Of a stretch of 64,000 nt of DNA, positions 33,237-41,500 are shown piece after piece (the stretch's first letter is position 1; every line of letters starts with the position of its first letter). The notes beneath the pieces were generated by a model, which had not been told where the DNA came from, made no database searches, and worked only from the letters and a program-made list of their open reading frames with translations. The position numbers and the translations under genes were made by a program. This stretch comes from Gordonia humi (lineage in GTDB: Bacteria > Actinomycetota > Actinomycetes > Mycobacteriales > Mycobacteriaceae). The stretch spans positions 3,100,001 to 3,164,000 of the forward strand of contig NZ_JACIFP010000001.1 in assembly GCF_014197435.1 (NCBI RefSeq). The letters run 5' to 3'.

Positions 33237-34699
33237 ACATCGATTTCGTCGAACAGAGTCTGCGGGACGGTCAGCAGAGTCTGTGGGGAATGCGACTGCG
33301 TGCCTACGAGGCCGCCGGCGCACTGCCATATCTCACGAACGCGGGTTACCGCACCATCGACCTCACCGGCGCGGGCATGTTCACCGTTCTCCTGCGTGAG
33401 TACGGCGACGACCCGTGGGCCACGCTCGACTTCCTCGTCGCCGGTCTGCGGGGGAACGAGCTCCGTTCCGGGCTGCGGACCCTGAGTTGCGTCGGCTTCG
33501 CGCCCACCCCCCAGGTGATCATGGACCTGTGGGTTCAGACCCTGGTCAAGCACGGCGCGACCAGCTTCTGGCTGTACGACTGCCTCTACGACATGGACCT
33601 GATGAAGCACATGGTGCAGGTCGTCAATGATGCAGGCGGACAGCCGGTTCCGGCGATCATGTACGGGCTCACCGACGTTCACGACGATGCGTACTTCGCC
33701 GACCGGGCAGCACAGATGGCGTCGTGGAACGGCGTCGAGTCGGTCTACCTCGAGGACGCCGCCGGTGTGCTCAAGCCCGAGCGCGCGCGCACCCTGCTAC
33801 CCGCGGTCCGTGAGGCCACGGGGACCACTCCGCTCGAACTGCACTGCCACAACACGACGAACCTCGCCCAGCACAACTACATCGTCGGTGTCGAGAGCGG
33901 GTTCTCCCGACTGCACACCGCGTCGCGACCCATGGCCAACGGTCCGTCGCTGCCCTCGACCGAGGCGATGGTCGCGATCATCGAACACATGGGTCACACC
34001 CACGGGCTCGACACGTCGACCTTCGGTCCCGTCGCGGAGCACTTCGAGCAGGTGGCCCGTGACGCTGGGCGCGCGACCGGTGTGCCCGCCGAGTACGACC
34101 CGCGCATGTACGACCACCAGCTGCCGGGCGGGATGACCGGCACCCTGATCAATCAGCTGGAGCGACACGGGATGGGGCACCGTTTCCCGGAGGTCCTCGA
34201 AGCGATCCCGCAGGTCCGCGTCGACCTCGGGTCGCCGATCATGGCCACCCCGTTCTCGCAGTTCGTCGGCGTGCAGACCGTCCTCAACATCGTCACCGGC
34301 GATCCGTACTCGATGGTGTCGGACGAGGTGATCCACTACGTCCTCGGGCATTACGGCCCGGTGCCCGCTCCGGTGGCGCCGAACGTCCTCGACAAGATCC
34401 TGTCCAGTCCCCGCGCGGAGCAGTTGAAGAACTGGGAACGACCGGATCCCACCCTCGCGGAGATCCGCTCCAAGTTCGCGCCCGGCATCTCGGACGAGGA
34501 ACTGCTGATCCGTTTCATGATGTCCGACGAGGAGGTGGACGCGATGCTGGCGAAGGGCCCGCTGCGGGTCGATCGGCGTCGCAGCACCAACAACATCGTC
34601 GAATCGGTGATCGACCTGCTCGACGATCCCGGAACGAGCAAGTCGTTCTCCGTCTCCACGCCGCATTTCAGCGTCAGTACCTCGAGGAGTGCACGATGA
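33233..34699 (+). CDS. Pyruvate carboxylase/oxaloacetate decarboxylase-type carboxyltransferase subunit, altered metal site
   Basis: A 488-residue protein with a DRE-TIM barrel and the helical C-terminal part of the PC/OadA/transcarboxylase-5S family. RDGQQSLWGMR (residues 11-21) replaces RDAHQSLxATR; LELHCHNTTN gives His204 and His206; YDHQLPGGM (293-301) is the family motif. The metal-binding carboxylated Lys of the family (KDMAG) is Glu174 here (YLEDAAG). Asp12 and both His are kept. With the preceding BCCP and biotin carboxylase it should form a biotin-dependent carboxylase of a keto or enolisable substrate; which one is unknown. ATGA overlap on both sides. Confidence 0.85.
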   Translation: MNIDFVEQSLRDGQQSLWGMRLRAYEAAGALPYLTNAGYRTIDLTGAGMFTVLLREYGDDPWATLDFLVAGLRGNELRSGLRTLSCVGFAPTPQVIMDLWVQTLVKHGATSFWLYDCLYDMDLMKHMVQVVNDAGGQPVPAIMYGLTDVHDDAYFADRAAQMASWNGVESVYLEDAAGVLKPERARTLLPAVREATGTTPLELHCHNTTNLAQHNYIVGVESGFSRLHTASRPMANGPSLPSTEAMVAIIEHMGHTHGLDTSTFGPVAEHFEQVARDAGRATGVPAEYDPRMYDHQLPGGMTGTLINQLERHGMGHRFPEVLEAIPQVRVDLGSPIMATPFSQFVGVQTVLNIVTGDPYSMVSDEVIHYVLGHYGPVPAPVAPNVLDKILSSPRAEQLKNWERPDPTLAEIRSKFAPGISDEELLIRFMMSDEEVDAMLAKGPLRVDRRRSTNNIVESVIDLLDDPGTSKSFSVSTPHFSVSTSRSAR

Positions 34700-35541
34700 G
34701 CGACGAGCTGATCCAGGTCGAGATCGACGGTCACGTCACCTGGCTGACCCTCAACCGTCCCGACCGACTGAACGCCCTCAGTGACGACCTGCTCGAGCAA
34801 CTCGGTGACGTCCTCGACGCCACCGTGAACACCGACGCTCGCGTCGTCGTGATCCGCGGCGCCGGTCGTGCCTTCTGCGCGGGCTACGACGTCGCTCCCG
34901 ATTCGGCTGAAGTCGGTTACGCCGCCGAACGCACACCCGTCGAGGACCGCGACCGGCTTCTCGGCAACATCGAGCTGTTCACCCGCATCTGGCGACACCC
35001 GCAGCCCGTCATCGCCGCGGTGCACGGTCACTGCGTCGCCGGAGGTGCGCAGTTGGCGTCGATGTGCGACGTCACGATCGTCGCCGACGACGCGAACATC
35101 ATGACCTCGCCCGCCCTGCCGCTGGGCGGCGGCTACCTGTCGCCGCTGTGGGTACATCGCGTCGGCGGTCAACGCGCGAAGCTGATGTCGATGGATGCGG
35201 GGCGACGCATCACCGGCGCGAAGGCCGCCGAGTGGGGCTGGGCCGCGGAAGCCGTGCCCGCGGACGAACTACACGACTTCGTCCGTCGTACCGCGCATTC
35301 GATCGCACGTACTCCCGGTCCGCTGCTGCGCTTGAAGAAGGAGGCGGTCAATCGCGCCGTCGAACTGGAGGGGCTGCTGACCTACGCCCGCACGGGTGCC
35401 GAGACCGACGCCCTCCTGCATCTGACACCGGAGGTCCGACACGTTCAGTCGCGGATCAAGGAGGTCGGCCTCAAGGCGGCGATCGTCGAGTTCAACGCCG
35501 ATTTCGACGCCGAGTTCGGCAGCGTCCGGGGTGCGCGATGA
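34696..35541 (+). CDS. Enoyl-CoA hydratase/isomerase family protein
   Basis: A 281-residue crotonase. LNRPDRLNALSDDLLEQL and RAFCAGYDVAP form the first oxyanion loop, and VHGHCVAGGAQLASMCDVTI the second. At the usual catalytic Glu positions the sequence reads SPALPLGGGYLSPLW, without the standard PE, so it may be an isomerase, hydrolase or C-C lyase of the fold rather than a hydratase. It is coupled by ATGA overlaps to both neighbours in the carboxylase operon. Confidence 0.85.
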   Translation: MSDELIQVEIDGHVTWLTLNRPDRLNALSDDLLEQLGDVLDATVNTDARVVVIRGAGRAFCAGYDVAPDSAEVGYAAERTPVEDRDRLLGNIELFTRIWRHPQPVIAAVHGHCVAGGAQLASMCDVTIVADDANIMTSPALPLGGGYLSPLWVHRVGGQRAKLMSMDAGRRITGAKAAEWGWAAEAVPADELHDFVRRTAHSIARTPGPLLRLKKEAVNRAVELEGLLTYARTGAETDALLHLTPEVRHVQSRIKEVGLKAAIVEFNADFDAEFGSVRGAR

Positions 35542-36458
35542 CCGCGGGGACCATGCCGTCCTACGACGAGCTGCCAGAACTGGCCGAACTCGGGGTGCGG
35601 CATTCGTGGGGTCTGCTTCCGCACGAGGCCGGCACCCTGGCGTTCATCGACGCCGACCAGGTCCGACGTGCCGCCGCGACCGTCACCGAAGGCCGCGCGA
35701 TCGCGCTGAGCGAGCCGATCGCGACCTTCGATCAGCCGCTCTTCGAGCGCGACGCACTGACGCACTCCGTCGTCGAAGTCGGCCGCAACGAGCTCGAAGA
35801 CGTCTTCGATCGGTTCAATCCCCAGGCGTACTCGCAGATCGACGGACTCGCGCACGTCCGCGCACGCGAGTTCGGCTTCTATGGCGGCCTCGTCGACGTC
35901 GACGAGGCCCGCGAACGTCTCGGCATGCACCACTGGGCGCAGCGCTCCATCTGCGGACGAGGAGTGCTCCTCGACGTGCACCGGTCCCGACAGGCCCGCG
36001 GCGAGGTCGACGATCCGACGTCCGGATCCGCGATTCTTCCCGACGAGCTCGACGCCGTCGCCCGGGAACAGGGCGTGGCGCTCGAGCGCGGCGACATCGT
36101 CCTCGTGCGCACCGGGTGGCTCGAAGCCTTCCGGGACCTGCCCGCCGGCTGTTCGGTCACCACATGGAACGGTCTGCACGCGGGCGAGGCGACCGCGGAG
36201 TTCCTGTGGAACTCCGGCGTCGCACTGCTCGGTGCGGACAACCCCGCCGTCGAAGACGCCCCCGGTTCTCGAGACGCGGGGTCGCTGCACAGAAGGCTCC
36301 TTCCGGGGCTCGGTCTGTCCTTGCTGGAACTCCTGCGCCTCGACGAGCTCGCGCAGGCGTGTGCCGATGCGCGGCGATGGGAATTCCTGTTCACCGCTGC
36401 ACCGCTGCCGGTCCACGGTGCGGTCAGCTCGCCCGCCAACGCGGTCGCGATCCTCTGA
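35538..36458 (+). CDS. Cyclase-family hydrolase 2 (divergent)
   Basis: A 306-residue protein of the cyclase family in its second branch. The metal motif is reduced to SQIDGLAH (residues 99-106), where the first branch has GTHxDxPxH; this SQxDGLxH form is seen in a recognisable subgroup of unknown function. Other features are GRGVLLDVHRSRQ and ERGDIVLVRTGW. The ATG at 35538 overlaps the hydratase stop. It is last in the carboxylase operon. Two different cyclases in one regulon suggest two hydrolytic C-C or C-N cleavages. Confidence 0.8.
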   Translation: MTAGTMPSYDELPELAELGVRHSWGLLPHEAGTLAFIDADQVRRAAATVTEGRAIALSEPIATFDQPLFERDALTHSVVEVGRNELEDVFDRFNPQAYSQIDGLAHVRAREFGFYGGLVDVDEARERLGMHHWAQRSICGRGVLLDVHRSRQARGEVDDPTSGSAILPDELDAVAREQGVALERGDIVLVRTGWLEAFRDLPAGCSVTTWNGLHAGEATAEFLWNSGVALLGADNPAVEDAPGSRDAGSLHRRLLPGLGLSLLELLRLDELAQACADARRWEFLFTAAPLPVHGAVSSPANAVAIL

Positions 36459-36498
36459 CCGCACGTGCCGGACGCCGTCCAGACCTTGCTATTTATAT

Positions 36499-36512
36499 CA
36501 AACGATTATTTG
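36499..36512. promoter_or_regulatory. Regulon operator e, before the acyl-CoA dehydrogenase pair
   Basis: CAAACGATTATTTG, followed by GTGGAAA; its reverse complement aligns with operator d over TTTCCACCAAA and CGTTTGA. It ends 10 bp before the ATG at 36523 and overlaps the probable ribosome-binding stretch (GGTGGA). Confidence 0.55.
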
Positions 36513-36522
36513 GTGGAAATTC

Positions 36523-37662
36523 ATGACTGTTCAGCCGCTTGACACTGAGCGTGACATCGAGAAGTTCGCCGCGGAAGCCCAAGAATGGCTCGAGACCGCG
36601 GTACCGGAACGATGGAAGAACGAACGTGGCTCGATGACGAGTCACGAGATGGACGAGCTCCGTCGGGAATGGGACTTCATCCTCTGGGAGGGCGGCTATT
36701 CGGGCCTGTCCATCCCGAAGGAGTACGGCGGCCAAGGACTCAGCCTGTCCGAGGAGATCATCTTCCACGTCCTCGCGGGCAGCGCGCAGGCGCCGGACGG
36801 CCTCGCCCGAGTCGGCAAGTCGCTCGTCACGCCGATGCTGATCAAGGGCGGGAGCGAGCGCCAGCGAGCCACCTACATTCCGTCGATCATGAACGGCACC
36901 GACGTGTGGTGCCAGGGCTTCTCCGAGCCCGAAGCCGGCTCCGACATGGCGAACATTCAGACTCGTGCCCGGCGGGTCGACGGCGGCTACCTGCTGACCG
37001 GAACCAAGACATGGACGTCGTTCGCGCAGCACGCCCGACGCTGCTTCGTCCTCGCACAGACTCAGCCCGAAGCGGGGCGGTATCGCAACCTGTCGATGCT
37101 GCTGGTCGACATGCGGGATCCGGGCGTATCCATCAGCGACATCCGCCAGATCTCCGGTGCCGTGCACTTCGCGGAAACGCGCTTCGACAACGTGTTCGTC
37201 GCCGACAGCGACCGGGTGGGCGACGACGGCGACGGCTGGGGCGTCGCGATGCGTGTGCTCGGCGACGAGCGCGGCGGAATCGAGACCGCGGCTCGCTACG
37301 TGGAGATTCGTTCCGACGTCGACGCACTCCTCGCCGTCCTGGGCGGCAACCCTCGCTATGCCGATCGGTTGCGGGACCTGGACATCCGCACTGAGCTGGT
37401 GCGCTGGCAGCTCGCGAAGATCGCCGACCTCGAGGCAGCGGGCGACGAGGCCCGCCTGGCCCGAGCGGGGGCGGTTCTGAAGCTCATGTGGAGCGAGCTG
37501 TGGCAGGACGTCACCCGTCTGGGTGTCGACCACGCCCCTGCGGCGGATCACCGGCACTGGACGTACCAGTACCTCGAGTCGCGCGCCGTCACCATCTACG
37601 GCGGTTCCAGCGAGATCCAACGCAACATTCTGTCCGAACGAGCGTTGGGTCTTCCCCGATGA
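36523..37662 (+). CDS. Acyl-CoA dehydrogenase, first subunit
   Basis: A 379-residue FAD-dependent acyl-CoA dehydrogenase. Signatures: WCQGFSEPEAGSDMANIQTRA (shown with the FAD/substrate loop SEPEAGSD), LTGTKTWTSFAQHA, VHFAETRFDNVFV, and the C-terminal YGGSSEIQRNILSERALGLPR. The N-terminal part is complete. It overlaps the next dehydrogenase gene (ATGA). Adjacent, unequal acyl-CoA dehydrogenases in actinobacteria often form alpha2beta2 enzymes that act on ring-bearing acyl-CoAs (as in steroid catabolism), so the pair is likely one heteromeric enzyme. Confidence 0.9.
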   Translation: MTVQPLDTERDIEKFAAEAQEWLETAVPERWKNERGSMTSHEMDELRREWDFILWEGGYSGLSIPKEYGGQGLSLSEEIIFHVLAGSAQAPDGLARVGKSLVTPMLIKGGSERQRATYIPSIMNGTDVWCQGFSEPEAGSDMANIQTRARRVDGGYLLTGTKTWTSFAQHARRCFVLAQTQPEAGRYRNLSMLLVDMRDPGVSISDIRQISGAVHFAETRFDNVFVADSDRVGDDGDGWGVAMRVLGDERGGIETAARYVEIRSDVDALLAVLGGNPRYADRLRDLDIRTELVRWQLAKIADLEAAGDEARLARAGAVLKLMWSELWQDVTRLGVDHAPAADHRHWTYQYLESRAVTIYGGSSEIQRNILSERALGLPR

Positions 37663-38600
37663 GCACCGAACAGCAGGAGACGACTGTGCGATACGCGATG
37701 ACCACGATGCCGACTGACTTCGGTCAGACCGGAGCCGAGGGAATCCGAGACCTGGTGAGGAGGGCGACCGCACAGGCGCCCATCGCGACCTACGCCGAGG
37801 ATGCCGACTCGCTCATCTCCTGGGCCGCGATCGCCGGCGCGGGATGGGACTGCGCGGGCATCGTCGAAGACGGCGAGGGAGCGACGACGAGAGACCTGAT
37901 CGAGATCGCGCGGGAGTGGGGCTACGGATGCATTCCGCAACCGCTGCTGCCGACGATGCTCGCCAAGCGGCTGTCTCCCGCCGCACGCGCGTCGAACGGG
38001 CCGGTGACCTTCGCCCTGGCCATGGACGGCGACAGCCTCATCCCGTTCGGTCAACTCGCCGATATCGCGCTGGTGACCGCGCTGGGCGGGGACGGCGGAG
38101 CACTGGTCCCGGTCGGGGAGGGCGACGACGACGGCCTCGATCTCATCGGTCGTGGCACGCGGACCACACAACCGGTGACCACGGCGATGACCGTCGACGC
38201 CGCGCGCGAGGTCGCGCTGGTTCTGGCCGCGGAGTCGCTCGGCGGTGCGGAACGCCTGCTGGCGGACTCGATCGAGTTCACCAAGCAGCGGACCCAGTTC
38301 AATCGGCCCGTCGGATCCTTCCAGTCGGTCAAGCACAAACTCGCGAATGCCGCGGTCGCTGTCGAATCCGCCGAGACGGCGCTGATCTGGGGATCGCAAC
38401 GCCGCGAACACGCCTTCCGGTCGGCGGTGTTCGCGGTGGACCGCTGCATCGATGCGGCGGAGATCGCCGTGCAGATGCACGGCGGGCTGGGCTTCACCTG
38501 GGAGGCCGGTCTGCACTACCCGTTCCGCAAGTTCCTCAGCACGCACCGTGTGACCGACGAACTCCAACGGCGGTACGACGGAGGCGGGGACGACGCCTGA
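37659..38600 (+). CDS. Acyl-CoA dehydrogenase, second (short) subunit
   Basis: A 313-residue, divergent acyl-CoA dehydrogenase. The middle beta domain is reduced; the C-terminal helices have FTKQRTQFNRPVGSFQSVKH, the FAD-binding Arg motif, and AVQMHGGLGFTWEAGLHYPFRK. The SEPEAGSD loop of the first subunit is not present. Short partners of this kind pair with a longer one. The ATG at 37659 overlaps the stop of the first subunit. It is the last gene of the catabolic regulon. Confidence 0.88.
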   Translation: MSTEQQETTVRYAMTTMPTDFGQTGAEGIRDLVRRATAQAPIATYAEDADSLISWAAIAGAGWDCAGIVEDGEGATTRDLIEIAREWGYGCIPQPLLPTMLAKRLSPAARASNGPVTFALAMDGDSLIPFGQLADIALVTALGGDGGALVPVGEGDDDGLDLIGRGTRTTQPVTTAMTVDAAREVALVLAAESLGGAERLLADSIEFTKQRTQFNRPVGSFQSVKHKLANAAVAVESAETALIWGSQRREHAFRSAVFAVDRCIDAAEIAVQMHGGLGFTWEAGLHYPFRKFLSTHRVTDELQRRYDGGGDDA

Positions 38601-38947
38601 CGTCGCCGAAGGCCGCGCTCACACGTAGGAGTCGGCGGCGGGCCCTGCCGGAATCCCTGGTACTCCGCGGTCGATAGAGGCCCATCGGGATGGTGCACGG
38701 CGGGCTGGCCTGCACCGTGGGTGGCCACACCTCGGTGAAGGGAGGTCACACTCGGTCAGCGTGAAGAACCGCGCTGGCCCTGGGCGACCGGGAACGCACA
38801 GAGAGAATGCGATCAGGGTTGGCACGCAAGATCGATCAGGAGACTCGTGAGGGTGGACCTGTCATGACCGGTCGACGCAGATCGACGCCGATGAACCAGC
38901 CGGCTCGTCGAACAGTGCACGGCGGGTCTGTACCAGAAAGCCCGGTG
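38601..38947. other. Intergenic stretch with a possible hotdog thioesterase remnant
   Basis: No intact gene in ~350 bases. At 38678-38719 the plus strand reads RPIGMVHGGLACTV in one frame, which resembles the PaaI-type thioesterase motif (PIGxVHGGVxCTLLD), but the frame gives no recognisable continuation on either side. It may be the decayed end of a thioesterase gene once attached to the catabolic cluster. Confidence 0.35.
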
Positions 38948-39310
38948 CTAGCCCGCCGTTCTGGGGCGATCAACGAGCCCGAGACGTAAGTGCTCGGAGT
39001 GATAGATCGCTTCGTCGAGGAGTTGCGCGACATGGTCGTCGTAGAGGCTGTAGGTGATCGACCGGCCGGCGCGAGTGCCCACGACGAGTCCGAGGTTGCG
39101 CAGCAGGCGAAGTTGATGGGACACCGCGGACTGTTCCAATCCAATCGCATCAGCGAGGTCGTTGACCGCCCGGGGACCCTGGCGCAGCTCGGTGAGGATC
39201 AGTAGTCGACTAGGCGTGGCCAGGGCCTGCAAGGTGGTGGCGACGTGCTCGGCTGCGTCCGAATCCAGCCGCCCCGAAGGCCGGTCGCGTCCCTCGACCC
39301 CATGTCCCAT
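38948..39310 (-). CDS. nmtR: Nickel/cobalt-sensing ArsR-family repressor NmtR
   Basis: A 120-residue protein, same length as M. tuberculosis NmtR, and closely similar along its length, starting MGHGVEGRDRPSG. The known Ni/Co ligands are all present: Asp91 and His93 in YDDHVAQLL, His104 and His107 in YHSEHL, plus His3 at the N-terminus. The recognition helix is EQSAVSHQLRLLRNLG. The ATG at 39310 is chosen to keep His3; the in-frame ATG at 39340 lies inside the operator. It is divergent from ctpJ, which it should repress until nickel or cobalt binds. Confidence 0.93.
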   Translation of the reverse strand: MGHGVEGRDRPSGRLDSDAAEHVATTLQALATPSRLLILTELRQGPRAVNDLADAIGLEQSAVSHQLRLLRNLGLVVGTRAGRSITYSLYDDHVAQLLDEAIYHSEHLRLGLVDRPRTAG

Positions 39311-39335
39311 GCGCACGAGGATACCCCCACCATTA

Positions 39336-39357
39336 CACATGAAGAGCTCTTCATATG
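39336..39357. promoter_or_regulatory. NmtR operator
   Basis: A perfect 16-bp palindrome ATGAAGAG-CTCTTCAT (39339-39354) extends to 22 bp with a single mismatch pair. It lies in the 96-bp divergent interval nmtR/ctpJ, in place to control both. Confidence 0.75.
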
Positions 39358-39406
39358 TTCTGCTATTGTCGGCGTCGTACGGATGAGCGCGAGATGGAGG
39401 TGACCG

Positions 39407-41374
39407 ATGTCGGCGTCGACCGTGCTCGACCACGGCGGAATAGCGAGCGCGCAGGGATCTGGGCGAGCACTGCGGATATGGTCGTTGTCCGAGATGCGTT
39501 GGGCAACTGCGGCGTTGGGCTTGTTCGTGCTCGGGCTAGCGACCCAACTGGCCGGCGGTCCTGCCTGGTCGTGGTGGACCTTCTATGTGGCCTGCTATGT
39601 GTGCGGCGGTTGGGAGCCGGGATTGGCAGGGCTGGTCGCACTGCGGGAGAAGACCCTTGACGTTGATCTGCTCATGGTCGCTGCGGCGATCGGGGCGGCG
39701 GCAATCGGACAGGTCACCGACGGCGCATTGCTGATCGTCATCTTCGCGACGTCCGGAGCACTGGAGGCATTCGCCACCGCCCGCACCGAGGACTCGGTGC
39801 GCAGCCTGTTGGACCTGGCGCCGGAGACTGCCACCCGTATCTGCGCCGACGGTGAGAGCCGAGTGCCCGCCGCGGAACTCGTGGTCGGCGACGTGGTGGT
39901 TGTGCGGCCGGGGGAGAGAGTTCCCGCTGATGCGACTGTCATCGGCGGAGCCGGCGAGGTCGATCAAGCCACAATCACCGGGGAACCTTTGCCGGTCGAC
40001 AAGGCCGTTGGTGATGAAGTGTTCGCCGGCACACTCAACGGCACGGGAATGCTGCGTCTGCGTGTCGATCGCCGTGCCGAGGATTCAGTGGTGGCGCGGA
40101 TCGCGGCGCTCGTCGACGAGGCCGGCCAGACCAAGGCAAGAACCCAGTTGTTCATCGAGAAGGTCGAACAGTGGTACTCGATCGGCATGGTGGTGGTGAC
40201 CCTCGCTGTCTTCACGATTCCACTGCTGGTCGGAGAATCGCTGCAGCGAGCGCTGTTGCGAGCCATGACGTTCATGATCGTGGCCTCGCCCTGTGCGGTC
40301 GTCCTGGCGACGATGCCGCCGCTGCTGGCGGCGATCGCCAACGCCGGGCGGCACGGTGTGCTCGTCAAATCCGCCGTGGTGATGGAACGTCTCGGCACCA
40401 TCACCCGAGTGGCGTTCGACAAGACCGGAACACTGACCCGAGGGACTCCTGAGCTCGCCGAGATCCGCAGCGTCAGCGACGACTACGACACAGACGAGAC
40501 GTTGCGGCTCGCCGCAACTGCCGAGCACCCCAGCGAGCACCCACTCGCTCGGGCCATCGTGCGCGCTGCTCGTGATCGCGGGCTTCAGCTGCCGCTCGTC
40601 GACGACTTCACGGCCCGGCCCGGCCGTGGGGTGACAGCGTGCGCCGAGGGACGATCGATCGAGGTCTGCTCACCAAGCGCCCTGGCCGAGCCGTGTGCGG
40701 CCGACACCGCCGCAGCCAACGCGATAGTCGAATTTCATGCACGAGGACAGACCGTCGTCGTGATTCTCATCGACGCCCGACCGGCCGGAGTCGCGGCGAT
40801 CCGGGACCAACCGCGCCGTGACGCTGCCGTCGCGGTCAGCGCCTGTGAGGCCGTTACCGGCACGGCACCGGTCGTGCTCACGGGAGACAGTGCGGTGACG
40901 GCCCGCCAGTTGGCCGCACAGGTGGGGATCACCGATGTCCGCGCCGGGCTGCTGCCTGACGATAAAGTCGGTGCCGTCCATGAGCTGCAGACCGCGGGTG
41001 CCGACGTGGCCGTCGTTGGCGACGGTATCAACGACGCACCGGCCCTCGCGGTCGCCGATGTTGGCATTGCGATGGGTGGCGCCGGATCCGACCTGACACT
41101 GCAGACCGCCGACGCGGTCGTGATCGGGGATGAGCTGACTTCCGTCCCCACGATCCTCGACCTGGCCCGGCGTGCGCGCCGGATCGTCATCGCGAACCTG
41201 ATCATCGCGTCCGCCTTCATCGCCGTACTGGCCGTCTGGGACCTGGCGGGCGACTTGCCGCTGCCACTGGGCGTCGCCGGTCACGAAGGGTCCACCATCA
41301 TCGTTGGACTCAACGGATTGCGACTCCTGCGACGCGCAGCCTGGCGCAAAGCGTCACCTGTTCGCTGTTCGTAA
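39407..41374 (+). CDS. ctpJ: P1B4-type metal-transporting ATPase, CtpJ-like
   Basis: A 655-residue P-type ATPase with six predicted membrane helices and no N-terminal metal-binding domain. The transmembrane metal motif is SPC (residues 294-296), the last helices carry HEGST (626-630), both diagnostic of subgroup P1B4 (Co, Fe, Ni). The phosphorylation site is DKTGTLT (Asp338), TGEP is at 191-194 and the hinge GDGINDAPAL is present. It exports cobalt/nickel or related ions. GGAGG precedes the ATG. Regulated by the divergent NmtR. Confidence 0.92.
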   Translation: MSASTVLDHGGIASAQGSGRALRIWSLSEMRWATAALGLFVLGLATQLAGGPAWSWWTFYVACYVCGGWEPGLAGLVALREKTLDVDLLMVAAAIGAAAIGQVTDGALLIVIFATSGALEAFATARTEDSVRSLLDLAPETATRICADGESRVPAAELVVGDVVVVRPGERVPADATVIGGAGEVDQATITGEPLPVDKAVGDEVFAGTLNGTGMLRLRVDRRAEDSVVARIAALVDEAGQTKARTQLFIEKVEQWYSIGMVVVTLAVFTIPLLVGESLQRALLRAMTFMIVASPCAVVLATMPPLLAAIANAGRHGVLVKSAVVMERLGTITRVAFDKTGTLTRGTPELAEIRSVSDDYDTDETLRLAATAEHPSEHPLARAIVRAARDRGLQLPLVDDFTARPGRGVTACAEGRSIEVCSPSALAEPCAADTAAANAIVEFHARGQTVVVILIDARPAGVAAIRDQPRRDAAVAVSACEAVTGTAPVVLTGDSAVTARQLAAQVGITDVRAGLLPDDKVGAVHELQTAGADVAVVGDGINDAPALAVADVGIAMGGAGSDLTLQTADAVVIGDELTSVPTILDLARRARRIVIANLIIASAFIAVLAVWDLAGDLPLPLGVAGHEGSTIIVGLNGLRLLRRAAWRKASPVRCS

Positions 41375-41500
41375 CCGATCGTCCGATCCCCTCCTCACCG
41401 CCTGCGACACCGACTGGACGCTGATTGCCATGTCTCCGTACGAGACCGATGTGCGGTCCGACCGGTTGCCGATGTCGACGACTTCCGGCACGGTGGAGTC

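Noticed and set aside
33233..34699. Calling the carboxyltransferase an HMG-CoA lyase
   Set aside because: It has the YDHQxPGGM motif and the C-terminal part of the pyruvate carboxylase/OadA family and lies next to biotin carboxylase and BCCP genes.
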